Part shown: in pieces, positions 1 to 7,685 of the stretch | How positions within the stretch are numbered: position 1 is the first letter of the stretch | Layout of the letters: each line of letters opens with the position of its first letter | DNA from: Dehalococcoidia bacterium | Lineage (GTDB): Bacteria; Chloroflexota; Dehalococcoidia; GIF9; AB-539-J10 | Length of the DNA: 41,331 nt | Reading direction: 5' to 3' | Assembly: GCA_030621105.1 (NCBI GenBank) | Contig: JAUXIH010000001.1 | Coordinates: 1-41,331 of the forward strand | The notes under the pieces: model-generated | What the model was told of the DNA's origin: nothing | Database searches by the model: none | What the model saw: the letters and a program-made list of their open reading frames with translations, nothing else | Made by a program: the position numbers and the translations under genes

Positions 1-1
1 G

Positions 2-439
2 AAAAATCGCAGATCTTGGCAGGCAGCAAAGGAGACAGCAGCCTACCTTCACCTCTCCGGACTCGCCCAACACCTGAATAATGATAAAACTACTCTGAGG
101 CACTGGGCAAAGAACTCTAGCCTTAAACATTGGAGAGATGATCCTGTTGGCAAAATTACCGGGGTAGGTATCACAACCTTTCAATACCTTCGAATGATGG
201 GAGGGATAGATACCGCAATGCCCGATAAGATAGTGAGGAGAGTAGTCAAGGAAATTCTTAACAGCGCTGGATCGAACCTTCCCACTACTGATGACATGGA
301 TCTGGTCAATACCATCCACTATATGGCAAAAATATCAGGGTGCAGGTCTATCGAGATATGCTGGATGACATGGCTGATTCAGCGTGAAGGGGAGATGATA
401 AGAATGGATAAATATGACAAGTTATTGAGTCGAATTTAA
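2..439 (+). CDS. C-terminal part of an HhH-like protein (5' truncated by window edge)
   Basis: The reading frame is open from base 2 to a TAA ending at 439, so the gene begins before the window and only its last 145 residues are seen. The middle of the fragment reads GVGITTFQYLRMMGG followed by a MPDKIV motif. This resembles the helix-hairpin-helix (G-x-G) plus following Asp region of HhH-GPD DNA glycosylases and related DNA-binding folds. The first residues (KNRRSWQAAKETAAYLHLSG) are helical and charged. No catalytic Lys or Fe-S cysteine cluster is visible, so glycosylase activity cannot be claimed. An internal ATG at 194 is only a start inside the longer frame and has no ribosome binding site that would favour it. 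The next gene follows after 65 bases on the same strand. It could equally be an uncharacterised HhH protein of unknown role. Confidence 0.5.
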   Translation, partial: KNRRSWQAAKETAAYLHLSGLAQHLNNDKTTLRHWAKNSSLKHWRDDPVGKITGVGITTFQYLRMMGGIDTAMPDKIVRRVVKEILNSAGSNLPTTDDMDLVNTIHYMAKISGCRSIEICWMTWLIQREGEMIRMDKYDKLLSRI

Positions 440-504
440 TACAGGGAGAATCACGTCAATGCTAGCTCTTACTTCAGGTACAGGCAAGATGGAAAAGTAA
501 GTAA

Positions 505-1410
505 ATGATGTCTTGGCTCGGTGCAGCGATATTAAGTGCAGCGACACTGGGGTTGATAAATATTATTGACAGCCACCTCCTGTCCAAGCGTATGCCAAGT
601 CTTGGTTCCTATCTCGTCCCTGTAGGTATAGCAAATTTGATTGGTGGCCTGGTCATTTTCCTGCTCTGCCCTCCGCCAGCAAATCTAAGCTCAGTACAAA
701 TAAGCATAGCGCTGGCATCTGGCATCTCTCGCACAGCAGCCATAATCATAATTCTGCGAGCCTTGCAGAACAACGAGGTTTCCAAAATAGTGCCTGTCAC
801 TAATATTTACCCCATCTTCGTTGCAATTCTCGCTATCCCAATCCTGGGAGAAATCCTGATAGGCGTACAGTGGATAGCCATTCTAATCACCACAGCGGGG
901 GCAATGTTAATCTTCAGTAACATAGATAGAGGCCTTCCAAAAGCTAGGCCAGGAAAAACACTTCCCTTACTCATCACAGCCAGTCTACTTATAGCTGTCG
1001 CCAACATATCAGGCAAATTTGCTCTGGACTATATCTCCCCCTGGAATCTGTACACCATCACGACCTTTTGTATGGCTGGAATTTTCTTCCTGCTCTTCCT
1101 GCGTTTCAAGATTTTTCGGGAGCTTGGCCATCTTAAACGCCCCGTAGCTACTATGAGTCTTCTTGCTGGCAACGAGACGTTAGTCCTGTTGAGCATGGTG
1201 CTCTTCTTCTGGGCTATGGATCGTGGATCTGTATCCTTAGTTTCCGCAATTGCTGGTACAATGCCAGCATTTGTTTTCATATATGCCGTTGTCATTAGCA
1301 GGGTCTCTCCCATCCTGATGGAATGGCACATGAAGAGAAAAACTATTGTGTTAAGAAGTATATCTATAGCCATGATTGTTGGAGGGGTTGCACTAATATA
1401 CCTCTACTAG
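505..1410 (+). CDS. EamA/DMT-family membrane transporter
   Basis: This 301-residue protein is almost entirely hydrophobic, with about ten predicted membrane segments in two repeats of five. That is the layout of drug/metabolite transporters with two EamA domains. Conserved EamA features include the RTAAIIIILRALQNNEVSKI stretch near residue 75-95 and the PVTNIYPIFVAILAIPILGE stretch that closes the first repeat, matched by the SLVSAIAGTMPAFVFIYAVV segment in the second. The substrate cannot be told from sequence; members export amino acids, sugars, nucleotides or drugs. Two ATGs lie in tandem at 505 and 508, and either may start translation because the upstream ribosome binding site is weak. 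The gene ends 150 bases before the convergent GTPase gene, with a strong hairpin between them. Confidence 0.85.
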   Translation: MMSWLGAAILSAATLGLINIIDSHLLSKRMPSLGSYLVPVGIANLIGGLVIFLLCPPPANLSSVQISIALASGISRTAAIIIILRALQNNEVSKIVPVTNIYPIFVAILAIPILGEILIGVQWIAILITTAGAMLIFSNIDRGLPKARPGKTLPLLITASLLIAVANISGKFALDYISPWNLYTITTFCMAGIFFLLFLRFKIFRELGHLKRPVATMSLLAGNETLVLLSMVLFFWAMDRGSVSLVSAIAGTMPAFVFIYAVVISRVSPILMEWHMKRKTIVLRSISIAMIVGGVALIYLY

Positions 1411-1531
1411 TATAATGCTACACCTCTACCAAACACCCGAAGAGTTGCTGTGACAAGCTCGACAGATCAGTACTCAGGGAACTCCCTGACAGCTTCACAA
1501 TACTACATCCAGGTAGGAAAAAGATAATAAC

Positions 1532-1557
1532 CTGCACCTATAATACTATAGGTGCAG
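1532..1557. terminator. Hairpin terminator between convergent genes
   Basis: The arms CTGCACCTATA and TATAGGTGCAG (11 perfect base pairs) enclose a 4-base loop. On the minus strand the hairpin starts two bases after the GTPase stop codon and is followed by a T-rich tract (GTTATTATCTTTTT), so it is a good intrinsic terminator for that gene. It may also stop plus-strand transcripts from the EamA gene. Confidence 0.8.
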
Positions 1558-1559
1558 CA

Positions 1560-2540
1560 TTATATGTGAAACTCTACAATATCTCCATCCTGTAGCACCT
1601 GGTTCCTGCTAACCCGCTGTCCGTTAAATTTGCCTGCCCCCCAAGCTACAGCATATTTTAATTTGGCCTGGAAGTCCTTGTGAATAGATTCAGCAGCATC
1701 CATAACATTGCTACCACTCCTCAAAATTACAGGATCAGTGAGATCAGCCTTCTCACCCGGAACTTTAGTATACACGCGGATAATATCCATCTCTTGGAAA
1801 ATCTTCCTCTTGAACTCCTCCAATCCAGTACCATCTTGCGCTGAAACAGCAATCATGGGAAACGAGGTGCTGTATCTCTTAAGCGCGTGCTGCCATATTC
1901 CATCCGAACCAGGCAAATCCCTCTTATTACCAACAATTAACATCTTCTTGGCATAAGTACCCAGCGGCAGATCTCTGTCATCAGGCAATAAATGTTCTAT
2001 CCTCACTTGCCGCAGGCTCTGTAAAACCCGCTCCACTTGACCCCCTACATCTATCTCCAGGCTCACTACAATAGCAATAATATCTGCACCTCGAAAGGCA
2101 TTATTCAACAAAGTTTGTGCCTCTCTATATTCTATGGGAGGAGTATCCACCAACTGAATTTGGGTATTTTCAAATCTCATCATGCCTAGCAAAGGTCTTG
2201 TGCTGGTAAATGGGTAAGCAGCTATCTCAGGAGTCGCCTCGGTAAGCATGGTTAACAACTGTGACTTTCCTGTGTTGGTTGGTCCCAGCAAGATTACCTG
2301 CCCGGCTCCTTCTCGAGCAACATAAAACCCCGCTCTTCTAGCAGTAGCAGACTTTTTTTCCGCTTCGCTGGAAAGTTTGGCAATCTTCCTTCGCAGGCCA
2401 GCGTGAAGTTTGTCTGTCCCCTTGTGCCGGGGCATGATGGCAAGCATTAATTGCAAGGCCTCAATCTTATCCTCGGGGCCCTTGGCCATCCTGTATTGCT
2501 TCTCAGCCTCGAAGTATTGCGGGGGCAAATTAGCTGGCAT
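1560..2540 (-). CDS. DRG/Obg-related GTPase with C-terminal TGS domain
   Basis: The 326-residue protein has a helical, basic N-terminus (about 1-75). A GTPase core follows: P-loop GPTNTGKS at 86-93, the switch I region PFTSTRP near 110, G3 DTPP at 132-135, G4 NKRD at 205-208 and G5 SAQ at 233-235. A TGS (ubiquitin-like) domain occupies roughly 254-326, ending in DGDIVEFHI. This order matches the DRG branch of the Obg superfamily, which binds ribosomes or RNA in eukaryotes and archaea. Bacterial members are uncommon and their role is not established, though a translation-linked function is the usual inference. G3 is DTPP rather than the usual DxPG, a mild variation. It lies downstream of thyX on the same strand with a 152-base gap, so co-transcription is uncertain. 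Confidence 0.85.
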   Translation of the reverse strand: MPANLPPQYFEAEKQYRMAKGPEDKIEALQLMLAIMPRHKGTDKLHAGLRRKIAKLSSEAEKKSATARRAGFYVAREGAGQVILLGPTNTGKSQLLTMLTEATPEIAAYPFTSTRPLLGMMRFENTQIQLVDTPPIEYREAQTLLNNAFRGADIIAIVVSLEIDVGGQVERVLQSLRQVRIEHLLPDDRDLPLGTYAKKMLIVGNKRDLPGSDGIWQHALKRYSTSFPMIAVSAQDGTGLEEFKRKIFQEMDIIRVYTKVPGEKADLTDPVILRSGSNVMDAAESIHKDFQAKLKYAVAWGAGKFNGQRVSRNQVLQDGDIVEFHI

Positions 2541-2692
2541 AACTTATTATTCCCTCAATTGTAGTATTAGGAAAACCTGCTAAAACAAAGCTAAAAATAG
2601 TAGGGATTTTAGCCTATCGCTCGTAATTGCCATCAGCGGAAAAGACCATGTGGAAACACAGGCTATGCTGTAATTACCGTTCATCCTAATAA

Positions 2693-3283
2693 TCACAGGT
2701 CTGCAAATACCTGAGGCGCTAGCTGTTTCATAATATCACGTATACGGCCAGCAACAGCCCTCATCTCAGGCAACGCCTGCTGCGATGTACGCAGTTGGAT
2801 AATATGCCTGATCTCGCGGAAATTCCATGTACATATTATCTGGGTCTCGCAGGCATTGGGAAGAACATAACGGGCCAGCTCGGGCTTAATCCCTTTGCTC
2901 AGTAATTGTCTATATGTCGCCCAGCAGGCATCCATAATACGCTGAAAGTTCTCATGAGCAGCGTCGTTATCTTTGATCTCTGGAGGCTCAATGTATTGAG
3001 CCTCCAGCTCTCTAACATAGCGCTGGCTCCTCTGGCTATAGCTCGCCAAGCGATGTCTGATAAGCTCATGTGTCAGGACACGGCTAGCTCTAATATAAAA
3101 TGTGGCACTGGCATGCTCAATCATTGATACATGCCCTATCTTAATCCACCTCTGGATTCGATCAGGCACGGTTCCTGTTTTATCTTGGGTGTCCCAGCAT
3201 AATCTTCCAGCAGTCTCTATCAAATTATCAGCACCTGGGGTGGATGACAACAATTTAACTTCTATATCGTATATCTCCGCCAT
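2693..3283 (-). CDS. thyX: FAD-dependent thymidylate synthase ThyX
   Basis: ThyX methylates dUMP to dTMP using methylene-tetrahydrofolate as carbon donor and NADPH through FAD. The signature RHR-x7-S is present as RHRLASYSQRSQRY at residues 76-89, and the upstream HVSMIEHASATFYI block is typical of the family. Length (196 residues) is near the lower end for ThyX. The gene starts 14 bases after the dut stop codon on the same strand. The two therefore form a dTMP-supply pair: dUTPase makes the dUMP that ThyX uses. No thyA is seen in the window. MetF, encoded at 28.9-29.7 kb, acts on the same methylene-tetrahydrofolate pool. Confidence 0.95.
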   Translation of the reverse strand: MAEIYDIEVKLLSSTPGADNLIETAGRLCWDTQDKTGTVPDRIQRWIKIGHVSMIEHASATFYIRASRVLTHELIRHRLASYSQRSQRYVRELEAQYIEPPEIKDNDAAHENFQRIMDACWATYRQLLSKGIKPELARYVLPNACETQIICTWNFREIRHIIQLRTSQQALPEMRAVAGRIRDIMKQLAPQVFADL

Positions 3284-3297
3284 TTTTTATCCTCTCT

Positions 3298-3768
3298 TTA
3301 AACCAGACCTGTAGAACCATGCCCTCCTCCATCTCTTGCCGTCAATGACAGTTTCTCAACCTCTGCAACGGGCAGATCAGCCAACTTGCTTATCACGAGC
3401 TGTGCTATCCTATCCCCGTGCTTGATAACAAAAGGAGCATCATTCCCCAGAGTATACAAGGTAACCTTTAATTCCCCGCGATAATCGCTGTCTATGGTAC
3501 CGAAGGTAGCCACAACCCCCCTTGCTGATAAACCTGATCGTGGTCGTATTTGGACATCATAACCTCGAGGCACCTCAATAGCTATTCCGGTGCCAATCAA
3601 TGCTGGCTTTCCCTGTAGCTGTACACTATGGCTCTCACTTTTAATGTAAGCAAATAGATCTAATCCAGAGGAGCCCAAGGAGGCACGCCGTGGCAAGCAG
3701 GCATCAGGATATAGCTTTTTTACTTTCATTACTGCCCTATCACTACTTTCATTAACCTTCCTGCTCAT
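3298..3768 (-). CDS. dut: dUTP diphosphatase (dUTPase)
   Basis: This trimeric dUTPase hydrolyses dUTP to dUMP and pyrophosphate. Motif I is in the SSGLDLFA segment (33-40) and motif II is PRSGLSARG (76-84). Motif III is GTIDSDYRGE (90-99) with catalytic Asp93. Motif IV is DRIAQLVI (119-126) and motif V is GGGHGSTG (147-154). In motif V the usual Phe that stacks on uracil is His, a substitution also found in the Mycobacterium tuberculosis enzyme, so activity is expected. The protein is 156 residues from ATG 3768; a second ATG at 3729 would give 143 residues beginning MKVKKLYPDA, closer to many family starts. It is the first gene of a dut-thyX pair. Confidence 0.95.
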   Translation of the reverse strand: MSRKVNESSDRAVMKVKKLYPDACLPRRASLGSSGLDLFAYIKSESHSVQLQGKPALIGTGIAIEVPRGYDVQIRPRSGLSARGVVATFGTIDSDYRGELKVTLYTLGNDAPFVIKHGDRIAQLVISKLADLPVAEVEKLSLTARDGGGHGSTGLV

Positions 3769-3909
3769 CTCTAAACCTTAACTAATATCTTACTCCCTGT
3801 TCACACATTGTGATTTTACCTTGACTGCTAAATATGGACAAGAGGCAACAGAGCTTGTCTTATTACGAAGGGAGAGCCCTGAAACATAAGGTGCTGCTCC
3901 AATGATGTC

Positions 3910-3939
3910 TTGACAAAGAGGGCCCATACTTCTTAGAAT
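3910..3939 (+). promoter_or_regulatory. Sigma-70-type promoter for the glycine betaine importer
   Basis: A perfect -35 box TTGACA (3910-3915) and a -10 box TAGAAT (3934-3939, five of six matches) are separated by 18 bases. The expected start is near 3946, giving a leader of about 280 bases before proX. Confidence 0.7.
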
Positions 3940-3960
3940 AAAGTAATCTCGAGTTACTTT
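3940..3960. promoter_or_regulatory. Inverted repeat at the proX start site, candidate repressor operator
   Basis: AAAGTAA (3940-3946) and TTACTTT (3954-3960) form perfect 7-base arms around a 7-base centre. The repeat begins directly after the -10 box and covers the predicted transcription start. A repressor bound there would block initiation, which would suit an osmotically controlled importer. The cognate protein is unknown. Confidence 0.5.
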
Positions 3961-4226
3961 TGATAGTATAACCAGACTAGTAAATACCGAAAGGAGTGTC
4001 AGAAATATAAAAGTTAGTCAAATAACAAAGTGGTACAGGTTCAGATTTTTATCTCTCTCACCCAGATTGTCAGCTACTAATTTTCCAAAGAGTATCATTC
4101 AAGCCCCCTCCAGCACGGGTTACTTCTACTGAATGTAATTTCTCATCCACTGAGATTCGCTCAGGGACTTTTTGAATCCCTCATTCTGCGGGTAGAAACT
4201 TTTGTCAACAAGGAGGTAATGAATTA

Positions 4227-5252
4227 ATGATAAAAAACCACGGATTATTCAGTAAACCATTGGTGTTTGTCCTGGCAGCCGCTTTTGTCCTGGTGCCACT
4301 TGCTGGTTGTGGATCCCAAGAACAAGCCCCTGTACATTTTGCCGATCTTGGTTGGGATAGTGCACGTGTAAATAACCGTATCGCTGCCTTTATCCTGGAA
4401 CATGGTTACGGCTTGACAGTAGATGAGCAGGAATCCTTTGTTCCTGGTGATACCATTCCGCTGTTTGAAGGTCTGGCTCAAGGTGATGTAGATATAGAGA
4501 TGGAGTGCTGGGTAGAGAATCAGCAAGAGGCCTATGATACACACATCGCTGCCGGTGATCTGGTTGATTTGGGAACAAATTACAATGACAACTGGCAGGG
4601 ATGGCTTGTACCTACTTACATGATCAAGGGAGACCCCGAACGGGGAATAGAGCCCATGGCCCCCAACCTGACATCGGTATCTGACCTGCCCCAGTACTGG
4701 CAGCTCTTCCAGGATCCGGAAACCCCCGAAAAAGGGCGCTTTTACAATAGCGCTCCCGGCTGGGAATGCACCGGCATTAATACGGTGAAACTTGAGGAAT
4801 ACGGCTTAACCGAGTATTATACCGACTTTCCAACTGGCTCAGGCGCAGCCCTAGCCGGCTCTATGGTTGCTGCCTACCAGAAAGGCGAGTCCTGGCTTGG
4901 TTACTACTGGGAACCGACATGGGTTCTAGGTCAGCTCGACATGACGAAGCTGGAGGAACCCGCATACAATGAAACAATATGGGGGACAACTCGTGCCTGT
5001 GCTTATCCTTCCAACAATGTAAACATCATAGTTAACGCCAAATGGAAGGATAGTGCAGACCCGGCAGTAATAGAGTTTCTCAGCAACTATGAAACCACAA
5101 CTGCACAAGCAAATGCTGTTCTGTCCTACATGAATACAAACGACGCTGATGCTGAAGCTGCTGCCATCTATTTCCTCCAGGAGTATGAGCCTGTATGGAC
5201 ATCATGGGTGCCAGCAGATGTAGCGGCTAAAGTCAAAGATGCACTGCCGTAA
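4227..5252 (+). CDS. proX: Glycine betaine/proline ABC transporter substrate-binding lipoprotein
   Basis: The protein binds quaternary amines such as glycine betaine outside the membrane and delivers them to the ProV-ProW importer. It is 341 residues long with a lipoprotein signal: a basic start, a hydrophobic run and the lipobox LAGC, giving lipidated Cys28. The body shows the OpuAC/ProX-type periplasmic binding fold, with aromatic-rich segments (for example ESWLGYYWEPTWVLG) of the sort that cage betaine. The start ATG has a strong AAGGAGG site seven bases upstream. The downstream ATPase and permease genes complete the importer. Specificity for betaine, proline or carnitine is an inference from the family. 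Confidence 0.9.
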   Translation: MIKNHGLFSKPLVFVLAAAFVLVPLAGCGSQEQAPVHFADLGWDSARVNNRIAAFILEHGYGLTVDEQESFVPGDTIPLFEGLAQGDVDIEMECWVENQQEAYDTHIAAGDLVDLGTNYNDNWQGWLVPTYMIKGDPERGIEPMAPNLTSVSDLPQYWQLFQDPETPEKGRFYNSAPGWECTGINTVKLEEYGLTEYYTDFPTGSGAALAGSMVAAYQKGESWLGYYWEPTWVLGQLDMTKLEEPAYNETIWGTTRACAYPSNNVNIIVNAKWKDSADPAVIEFLSNYETTTAQANAVLSYMNTNDADAEAAAIYFLQEYEPVWTSWVPADVAAKVKDALP

Positions 5253-5287
5253 ATACTAACATCGGCAACAAGACAAAGAGAACTAAA

Positions 5288-6520
5288 TTGGCAATTAATA
5301 ATATCTACCCGCAGAATGAGGAAGTCAGCATTGAGGTAAACAATCTCTGGAAGATCTTCGGAGATAATGTTGAGAAAGTTCTCGATTCTGACACACAGTT
5401 TGCTGGCAAAACTGACATACTGGAAAAGACCGGTTGTGTGTTGGCAATAAAAGATGTGTCTTTTCAGGTACATCGTGGGGAAATTTTCGTGCTGATGGGT
5501 CTATCTGGCAGCGGAAAGTCTACCTTGGTCAGGTGTATTCTGCGCCTTGTCGAGCCTACAGATGGCAAGATATTCATCAATGGAGAGAATGTCTGTGACT
5601 GCACAGCGCGGCAACTTACTGAGCTGCGCCGGCACACCGTCAGTATGGTGTTTCAATACTTTGGTTTGCTTCCACATCGCAACATTCTAGAGAACGTTGC
5701 CTATGGGCTCAAGATCAGAGGAATGGCCAAGAGTAAACGTGAGGCCAAAGCACGGGAGATGATCGAACTAGTTGGGCTCAAGGGATGGGAGAGTTATCTC
5801 CCCTCCGCACTCAGCGGCGGTATGCAGCAACGTGTGGGTATTGCACGAGCTCTGTCAACTGATCCTAAGATGTTGATTATGGATGAACCTTTCAGTGGGT
5901 TGGATCCCCTGATTCGCCGCCAAATGCAGGATGAGTTGCTGGACATCCAGGAAAAGGTTCATAAAACTATCCTGTTTGTAACTCATGATCTCCACGAGGC
6001 CCTTAAATTAGGAAATCGTATTGCTATCATGAAGGATGGTGAAATAATTCAAATCGGTGACCCTGAAGAAGTGATAACCGCTCCCAGTGATGGTTATGTT
6101 CGTGAGTTTGTCCAGGACGCATCACCGGCCAAAGTTCTCACGGCTAAACGTATCATGGAGCAACCCAACGTATTACTTTATGAGTGGCAAGGACCCAAGA
6201 CTGCCATGCATATACTTGAGAGTACTGAACTGGACAATGCTTTTGTCCTGGGAAGGGGAAGCAAATTCCGCGGACTGGTAACTGTTGAGCGACTGCTGGA
6301 AATAATTAAGGGTGGTGGCAAATCCATCATGAACGCGCTGGAACCTGAGCCACTCAGGTGTACTTCAGACACCATAGTGGAAGACCTGTTCCCGCTGGTG
6401 GCATCAACCAGACACCCTATTCCTGTTGTTGATGATGACGGGAAATTTCTGGGAGAGATTCACACCAGTACGATATTAGGAAGCATGATTCAGGATAAGG
6501 AGACAGAACCCAGTGATTGA
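5288..6520 (+). CDS. proV: Glycine betaine/proline ABC transporter ATP-binding protein with CBS domains
   Basis: This cytoplasmic ATPase drives betaine uptake. Walker A is GLSGSGKST (71-79), the Q-loop region is VFQYFGLLPH (121-130), the ABC signature is LSGGMQ (175-180) and Walker B is MLIMDEP (195-201). The His switch lies in VTHDLHEAL. After residue 270 a tail of about 130 residues has the look of a CBS-domain pair, as in OpuAA/ProV, where it senses ionic strength. The start is TTG at 5288 with only a weak GA-rich site upstream, 35 bases after proX. The 410-residue length is normal. The 3' end overlaps the permease start by 8 bases, implying coupled translation. Confidence 0.93.
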   Translation: MAINNIYPQNEEVSIEVNNLWKIFGDNVEKVLDSDTQFAGKTDILEKTGCVLAIKDVSFQVHRGEIFVLMGLSGSGKSTLVRCILRLVEPTDGKIFINGENVCDCTARQLTELRRHTVSMVFQYFGLLPHRNILENVAYGLKIRGMAKSKREAKAREMIELVGLKGWESYLPSALSGGMQQRVGIARALSTDPKMLIMDEPFSGLDPLIRRQMQDELLDIQEKVHKTILFVTHDLHEALKLGNRIAIMKDGEIIQIGDPEEVITAPSDGYVREFVQDASPAKVLTAKRIMEQPNVLLYEWQGPKTAMHILESTELDNAFVLGRGSKFRGLVTVERLLEIIKGGGKSIMNALEPEPLRCTSDTIVEDLFPLVASTRHPIPVVDDDGKFLGEIHTSTILGSMIQDKETEPSD

Positions 6521-7370
6521 ATTTCCTGCATTTATACATGTGCCCCTGGCTGAATGGACTGATGCCGCTATGGATTGGATATTGCGCGTCTTCAGCGATG
6601 TATTTGACGTTATTGGTGATGCCATTCTGTTTATGCTTCTATATATTGAGAAATTTCTTCTATGGCTACCCTGGACACTGGTAATTGTATTAGTAGGCAT
6701 AGTCGCATGGCGCGCGACGCATCGGTGGTGGGCAGGATTACTCATGGCAGGATTCTTAGTTCTAATCGGCAGCTTTGGCTACTGGGACCTGGCTATGATG
6801 ACTTTGGCTATTGTTATTGCTGCTGTAATAATATCCCTGCTCATCGGCATTCCAACAGGGATAGCGATGGCCCGCAGCAACCTAGTGGAAACTATTATCA
6901 GGCCAATACTAGATGCTATGCAGACCATGCCCAGCTTCGTCTATTTGATTCCTGCGCTGATGCTGTTTGGACTAGGAAAAGTTCCTGCAGTATTTGCTAC
7001 CATTATATATGCTGTGCCTCCCGTCATCAGGTTAACAAATGTTGGCATCAGGCAAGTATCGCCAGATGTTATTGAAGCATCCCGATCCTTTGGGGCTACG
7101 CCAGGACAAACACTTATGGAGGTTCAGCTGCCTCTGGCCATCCCCTCAATAATGGTAGGCATCAATCAAACCACAATGATGGCCTTATCCATGGTGGTCA
7201 TTGCCTCCATGATCGGGGCCAGGGGATTGGGATTAGAAGTACTGTTGGCCATCAACCGTATTGACATCGGTAGAGGTTTTGAAGCAGGCATTTCCATCGT
7301 ATTGCTGGCAATCATCATCGATAGAATAACTGCTGGGCTGGCACCAAAACAGGAGCATCCTGCTAGCTAG
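6513..7370 (+). CDS. proW: Glycine betaine/proline ABC transporter permease
   Basis: This is the membrane subunit of the importer. The 285-residue protein has an N-terminal amphipathic segment, then about six or seven membrane helices. It carries the permease coupling loop EASRSFGATPGQTLMEVQLP (EAA motif) that contacts the ATPase. It starts with GTG at 6513, preceded by AAGGAG at 6497-6502, and overlaps proV by 8 bases. It closes the proX-proV-proW operon; the next gene is 315 bases away behind its own promoter. Confidence 0.93.
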   Translation: MIEFPAFIHVPLAEWTDAAMDWILRVFSDVFDVIGDAILFMLLYIEKFLLWLPWTLVIVLVGIVAWRATHRWWAGLLMAGFLVLIGSFGYWDLAMMTLAIVIAAVIISLLIGIPTGIAMARSNLVETIIRPILDAMQTMPSFVYLIPALMLFGLGKVPAVFATIIYAVPPVIRLTNVGIRQVSPDVIEASRSFGATPGQTLMEVQLPLAIPSIMVGINQTTMMALSMVVIASMIGARGLGLEVLLAINRIDIGRGFEAGISIVLLAIIIDRITAGLAPKQEHPAS

Positions 7371-7389
7371 TCATTATCATTGCACACTT

Positions 7390-7548
7390 ATGCTATTCTA
7401 CCCTTCCAACCGCAACGGCAAGATATCATCCTACGGTATAAATCGCCGCTATCTAGCACAAACGAACCGAGGAGAAAACAATGTCCATCTGCTAGAAAAT
7501 TCTGCCGTGTTCTATAAGATCTCCATATCAATCCAAAATACCCTATAG
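7390..7548 (+). pseudogene. Relic of a gltB1-type glutaminase domain (52-codon ORF)
   Basis: A 52-residue open frame from ATG 7390 contains NGKISSYGINRRYL. The intact gltB1 protein further downstream contains NGEISSYGINRRYL, so 13 of 14 residues match. At DNA level 7414-7454 matches 14686-14726 at 34 of 41 bases, including 17 in a row, and the differences are mostly synonymous. This is the substrate-loop motif (NGEI) of class II glutamine amidotransferases. The rest of the short ORF does not align and there is no ribosome binding site, so it is best read as a decayed fragment of a second gltB1 copy rather than a working gene. Confidence 0.5.
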
Positions 7549-7608
7549 TTATTTTTCGTCTATAGCCATACAAAATAGGCCATTTATACATATTTTTCCG
7601 TAGAATAC

Positions 7609-7636
7609 TTGATAAATTAATGTAAACATATAAAAT
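7609..7636 (+). promoter_or_regulatory. Predicted promoter of the nrpR operon
   Basis: A -35 box TTGATA (7609-7614) and a -10 box TAAAAT (7631-7636) are spaced 16 bases apart, with the start expected near 7643. It sits about 45 bases upstream of the nrpR ribosome binding site. Confidence 0.5.
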
Positions 7637-7641
7637 AACAC

Positions 7642-7655
7642 GGTAAAAGGTTACC
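7642..7655. promoter_or_regulatory. Inverted repeat GGTAA-N4-TTACC at the nrpR start site
   Basis: Two 5-base arms surround AAGG and overlap the predicted start of transcription. The overall length of 14 bases and the GG...AA / TT...CC ends are reminiscent of the archaeal NrpR operator (GGAA-N6-TTCC) but not identical to it. Autorepression by NrpR is a reasonable hypothesis. Confidence 0.45.
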
Positions 7656-7685
7656 TTCGATTGCTAACATGTTTAAAGGAGATAA

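Larger units (their letters stand above)
3769..4226. other. Gene-free stretch: divergent dut / proX promoter region and long leader
   Basis: This 458-base stretch lies between divergent genes. It contains a well-formed plus-strand promoter and an inverted repeat (separate entries). From the expected start near 3946 the transcript would carry a leader of about 280 bases before proX. In that leader I see a small CTGAG-N5-CTCAG hairpin near 4151 and a strong ribosome binding site (AAGGAGG, about 4210) but no riboswitch class I recognise and no convincing leader peptide. Confidence 0.6.
7371..7685. other. Gene-free stretch upstream of nrpR: gltB1 relic, promoter, operator
   Basis: This 315-base stretch between proW and nrpR holds three things given separately: a short ORF carrying a copy of the gltB1 glutaminase motif (7390-7548), a promoter (7609-7636) and an inverted repeat at its start site (7642-7655). 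The remainder is A+T-rich and shows nothing else I recognise. Confidence 0.6.

Noticed and set aside
460..501. 12-codon frame upstream of the EamA gene as a leader peptide
   Set aside because: It has a possible GGGAG site, but no run of regulatory codons and no attenuator hairpin.
3946..4226. Known riboswitch in the proX leader
   Set aside because: I could not match the leader to any class I know; only a small 5-pair hairpin is evident.
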